DNA from: Bacteroidota bacterium
GTDB taxonomy: Bacteria; Bacteroidota; Ignavibacteria; Tepidaquicellales; Tepidaquicellaceae
Assembly (NCBI GenBank): GCA_018266845.1
Contig: JAFDZO010000024.1
Location: 1-64,000 of the forward strand
DNA: 64,000 bases
Direction of reading: 5' to 3'
This document shows positions 61,705-64,000 of the stretch, one piece after another. The translations under genes were made by a program, and so were the position numbers. The notes beneath the pieces are model-generated. The model was not told where the DNA came from. It made no database searches and saw only the letters and a program-made list of their open reading frames with translations. Each line of letters starts with the position of its first letter. Within the stretch, counting starts at the first letter, position 1.

Positions 61705-63852
61705 ATGAAAAAGTATATACTTTCCCTTACCGGGTTTTTAATAATTACATTCAGCTTTTCATCATCTTACTCTCAATGGGTGATGAGAAGTCCATACCCT
61801 ACAGTGAATGACGTTTATGATTTTCACGCATTCAACGCCATTAATATAATTGCAGTCTCTTATGGGATCAGCATAGGAGAATCAATGCTTTCTTTCGACG
61901 GAGGCATAACATGGAGCGTTCAGAGCGCCTCGCCCGAAAGACCGTATAGAAGAGTAGTATTTGTTAATGCGCAGACAGGTTATGCAATCGGCGGAGGACC
62001 AACGGATAAGCCGGTGAAATCAACTAACGGCGGATTGAACTGGACGGCGCTTTCCGGTTCGATTGACACAACTAAGTATGGAGTGAAATTCATTGATGCA
62101 ATGACAGGATGGATGATGGGATTTAACGGCTTCATTCAAAAAACAACTGACGGCGGAGCGACGTGGATAAGCCAGTCAAATCCGGGTGTAACAACGAAAA
62201 CTATCTGGTGCACCGATGCGACCGATGCAAATACTGTTTGGGGAAGCGCAAGCGATAATACAATTATAAAATCCACTAACGGAGGAGCAGCATTTACTTT
62301 GCTTCCAACTATCTTTAGACCTAATACTGATGATTTTCGTTATATAAAATTTCTTACAACCGGAACCGGGCAAACGGGATTTGTTTTTGGTGAAAGGCAG
62401 AGAATTGCGCGCACAACAAATGGCGGCGCAAACTGGGATTCCGTTTATGCAAACAATACGGGTTCAGTAGTTTTATATTCTGCTGATTTTAATTCAGTTT
62501 TCACAGCGGGGCTTGCAGTTGGAAGCAGCGGAACAATCTTAAGAACAACAAATCTCGGCACAACTTGGGACGTGATAACAACTTCATTCACGGACGATTT
62601 CTTCAGTGTAAAATTTGCCGATAACAATACAGTTTATATTGGAGGAAAGAACGGGAGAATTTTAAAATCAACAGATGCCGGTTTAACGTGGAGTGATATG
62701 AGCAGAAGAATTTATTCCGGTACGCTAAACGGAGTTTCATTCGGAAATAATAATGTAGGATTTGTATCAGGCACAACAGGATTTATCGCAAAGACAACAA
62801 ATCAGGGGCTTACTTATACAACTTTAAACTCAGGGGTAACAGTTGAGCTTGATAATATAAAAGCGGTAGATGCAAACACTGCGTATGTTGTCGGCGACGG
62901 AGGAACGATACTGAAAACCTCAAACGGCGGAACGAACTGGGCAGCGCTTACATCGGGCACAACTCAGGATTTGCTTGGAATAGATTTTCTGGATGCGCAA
63001 ACCGGATTTGTAGGCGGGGCTGCAAGCACTGTTTTAAAAACAACTAACGGCGGCGCAAACTGGACGGCAATGTCCGCTCCTGAAGCAGATTTCTTAACAT
63101 GGAACATGGACTTTTTAAATTTGAACACAGGATATATTTGCGGAAGCTTAAACGGAAAAGTTTATAAAACAACAAATTCGGGGCAGACATGGACTCAGCA
63201 ATTAAATGACGGAACAATGATAGGTATGTATGCAATAAGTTTTGTGAACGACCAGACGGGATATTGCGCAGGCGGAAGCGGCAAGACATATAAAACAACT
63301 AACGGAGGAACGAACTGGGTCGCCGGACCGACACTCGGGGCAAGCATCTGGGGAATGGACTTTGCAAATGCGCTAAACGGCATTGCTGTTGGCGGAAGCG
63401 GATATACATATATGACGACTGACGGAGGAGCAACGTGGAACGCGCCGCCGAGATTGACATTTAACCAGCTAAATGCAGTTCATTTTAATGATGATGGGAA
63501 TTTTGCTTGGGCAGTAGGAAATCTTGGACTGCTGCTCCAGTATGATAATCCGCTGGTAAACGTAACGCAGACAGGAACAACTGCGCCGGAGAAATTTTTG
63601 CTTGAGCAGAATTATCCTAATCCGTTTAATCCGAATACAGTCATTAGTTATCAGCTGCCGGCTGACGGATTTGTAACGCTGAAAGTTTACGATATGATGG
63701 GAAGGGAAGCCGCAAGTCTTGTAAATACGAATCAAACAGCGGGCAGTTATTCAGTGAGCTTTAACGCTTCAAATCTTTCAAGCGGAGTATATTATTATAA
63801 AATCGAAACGGGAGACTTTTCAGAGACAAAGAAAATGTTGCTTGTGAAGTGA
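61705..63852 (+). CDS. Large secreted YCF48/BNR-repeat protein with T9SS sorting domain
   Basis: This 715-residue protein has a signal peptide (about 4-24). About twelve propeller-type repeats follow, with motifs such as KSTNGGLNW, KTTDGGATW, KTSNGGTNW, KTTNGGANW and MTTDGGATW separated by AVDANTAYVVGDGGTI-type strands. This may be two consecutive propellers. The last 85 residues are a T9SS type A domain (QNYPNPFNPNTVISYQLP and KKMLLVK). In the family such repeats act in binding or assembly; target unknown. It is the longest of the secreted group and has its own terminator. Confidence 0.9.
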   Translation: MKKYILSLTGFLIITFSFSSSYSQWVMRSPYPTVNDVYDFHAFNAINIIAVSYGISIGESMLSFDGGITWSVQSASPERPYRRVVFVNAQTGYAIGGGPTDKPVKSTNGGLNWTALSGSIDTTKYGVKFIDAMTGWMMGFNGFIQKTTDGGATWISQSNPGVTTKTIWCTDATDANTVWGSASDNTIIKSTNGGAAFTLLPTIFRPNTDDFRYIKFLTTGTGQTGFVFGERQRIARTTNGGANWDSVYANNTGSVVLYSADFNSVFTAGLAVGSSGTILRTTNLGTTWDVITTSFTDDFFSVKFADNNTVYIGGKNGRILKSTDAGLTWSDMSRRIYSGTLNGVSFGNNNVGFVSGTTGFIAKTTNQGLTYTTLNSGVTVELDNIKAVDANTAYVVGDGGTILKTSNGGTNWAALTSGTTQDLLGIDFLDAQTGFVGGAASTVLKTTNGGANWTAMSAPEADFLTWNMDFLNLNTGYICGSLNGKVYKTTNSGQTWTQQLNDGTMIGMYAISFVNDQTGYCAGGSGKTYKTTNGGTNWVAGPTLGASIWGMDFANALNGIAVGGSGYTYMTTDGGATWNAPPRLTFNQLNAVHFNDDGNFAWAVGNLGLLLQYDNPLVNVTQTGTTAPEKFLLEQNYPNPFNPNTVISYQLPADGFVTLKVYDMMGREAASLVNTNQTAGSYSVSFNASNLSSGVYYYKIETGDFSETKKMLLVK

Positions 63853-63881
63853 TTTATTTTAACTAATATGAAATTTTTTCA

Positions 63882-63918
63882 ACAGCGCTCAATGAAAATT
63901 CAGCGCTGTTTTTTTTTG
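63882..63918 (+). terminator. Rho-independent terminator after the last secreted gene
   Basis: Perfect 8-bp arms ACAGCGCT and AGCGCTGT enclose a 12-nt loop and are followed by nine T residues. Confidence 0.92.
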
Positions 63919-64000
63919 CAATGAAAATTGAATTAAATTTGTTTTCGGAATTGAGTAAATTCTTTTATCAATAAAGTAAATATTAAAACATTTAATGAAA

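Overview
The window looks like chromosomal DNA of an Ignavibacteriota-type bacterium (Bacteroidota/Chlorobiota superphylum). It is AT-rich and uses many TTG/GTG starts with few Shine-Dalgarno sites. It encodes TonB/TolC/Mla-type outer-membrane systems, and at least six secreted proteins end in a type IX secretion (T9SS) type A sorting domain with the QNYPNPFNP signature. Taxonomy is inferred from these traits only.

Layout. 0-16.3 kb, almost all on the minus strand, is housekeeping: an Mla-type lipid transporter (mlaE-mlaF-mlaD plus a lipoprotein cut by the window edge), an outer-membrane protein, purL, aat, an EI24-like membrane protein, metK, a membrane Fe-S oxidoreductase, a GT39-like glycosyltransferase, yjbQ, coaX, a beta-barrel protein, a bifunctional nuclease with a UVR motif, and etfB-etfA. 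The ETF genes and the Fe-S oxidoreductase probably form one electron path from acyl-CoA-type dehydrogenases to menaquinone. 16.7-19.3 kb has a lipoprotein, an initiator tRNA-Met and a coiled-coil membrane protein. 19.5-21.4 kb is a very AT-rich two-gene cassette (PIN-like nuclease plus McrA-like HNH nuclease) bracketed by inverted copies of a G/C-run repeat. 21.5-31.3 kb has a DUF4870-like protein, a secreted sugar dehydrogenase, a HAD phosphatase, a nucleoside-type ABC transporter without its binding protein, xerD and a PgpH-like HD phosphodiesterase. 31.8-38.1 kb holds a TonB-type receptor, an RsiV-like lipoprotein, a TPR-histidine kinase and a fatty-acid-hydroxylase-family protein.

38.17-38.38 kb is a 196-bp transposon-like element with 17-bp terminal inverted repeats and 10-bp flanking direct repeats, packed with hairpins. 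38.7-44.9 kb is a tetR-adaptor-RND-tolC efflux operon. 45.3-49.1 kb carries two restriction-modification loci in tandem: a DpnA-like methyltransferase with a frameshifted MutH/Sau3AI-like endonuclease, then an intact methyltransferase-endonuclease pair. The second pair lies between two copies of the last 67 bp of a rhodanese gene, the signature of insertion with target duplication. 49.9-63.9 kb is a block of secreted T9SS cargo (BNR/YCF48-type repeat proteins and a possible polysaccharide-binding or lyase protein) mixed with two unrecognised proteins.

The points most worth following up are the PIN+HNH cassette, the rhodanese-flanked R-M unit, the hairpin-filled mobile element, and a stem-loop just ahead of the PgpH-like gene. 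All calls come from reading the sequence; no database search was run.
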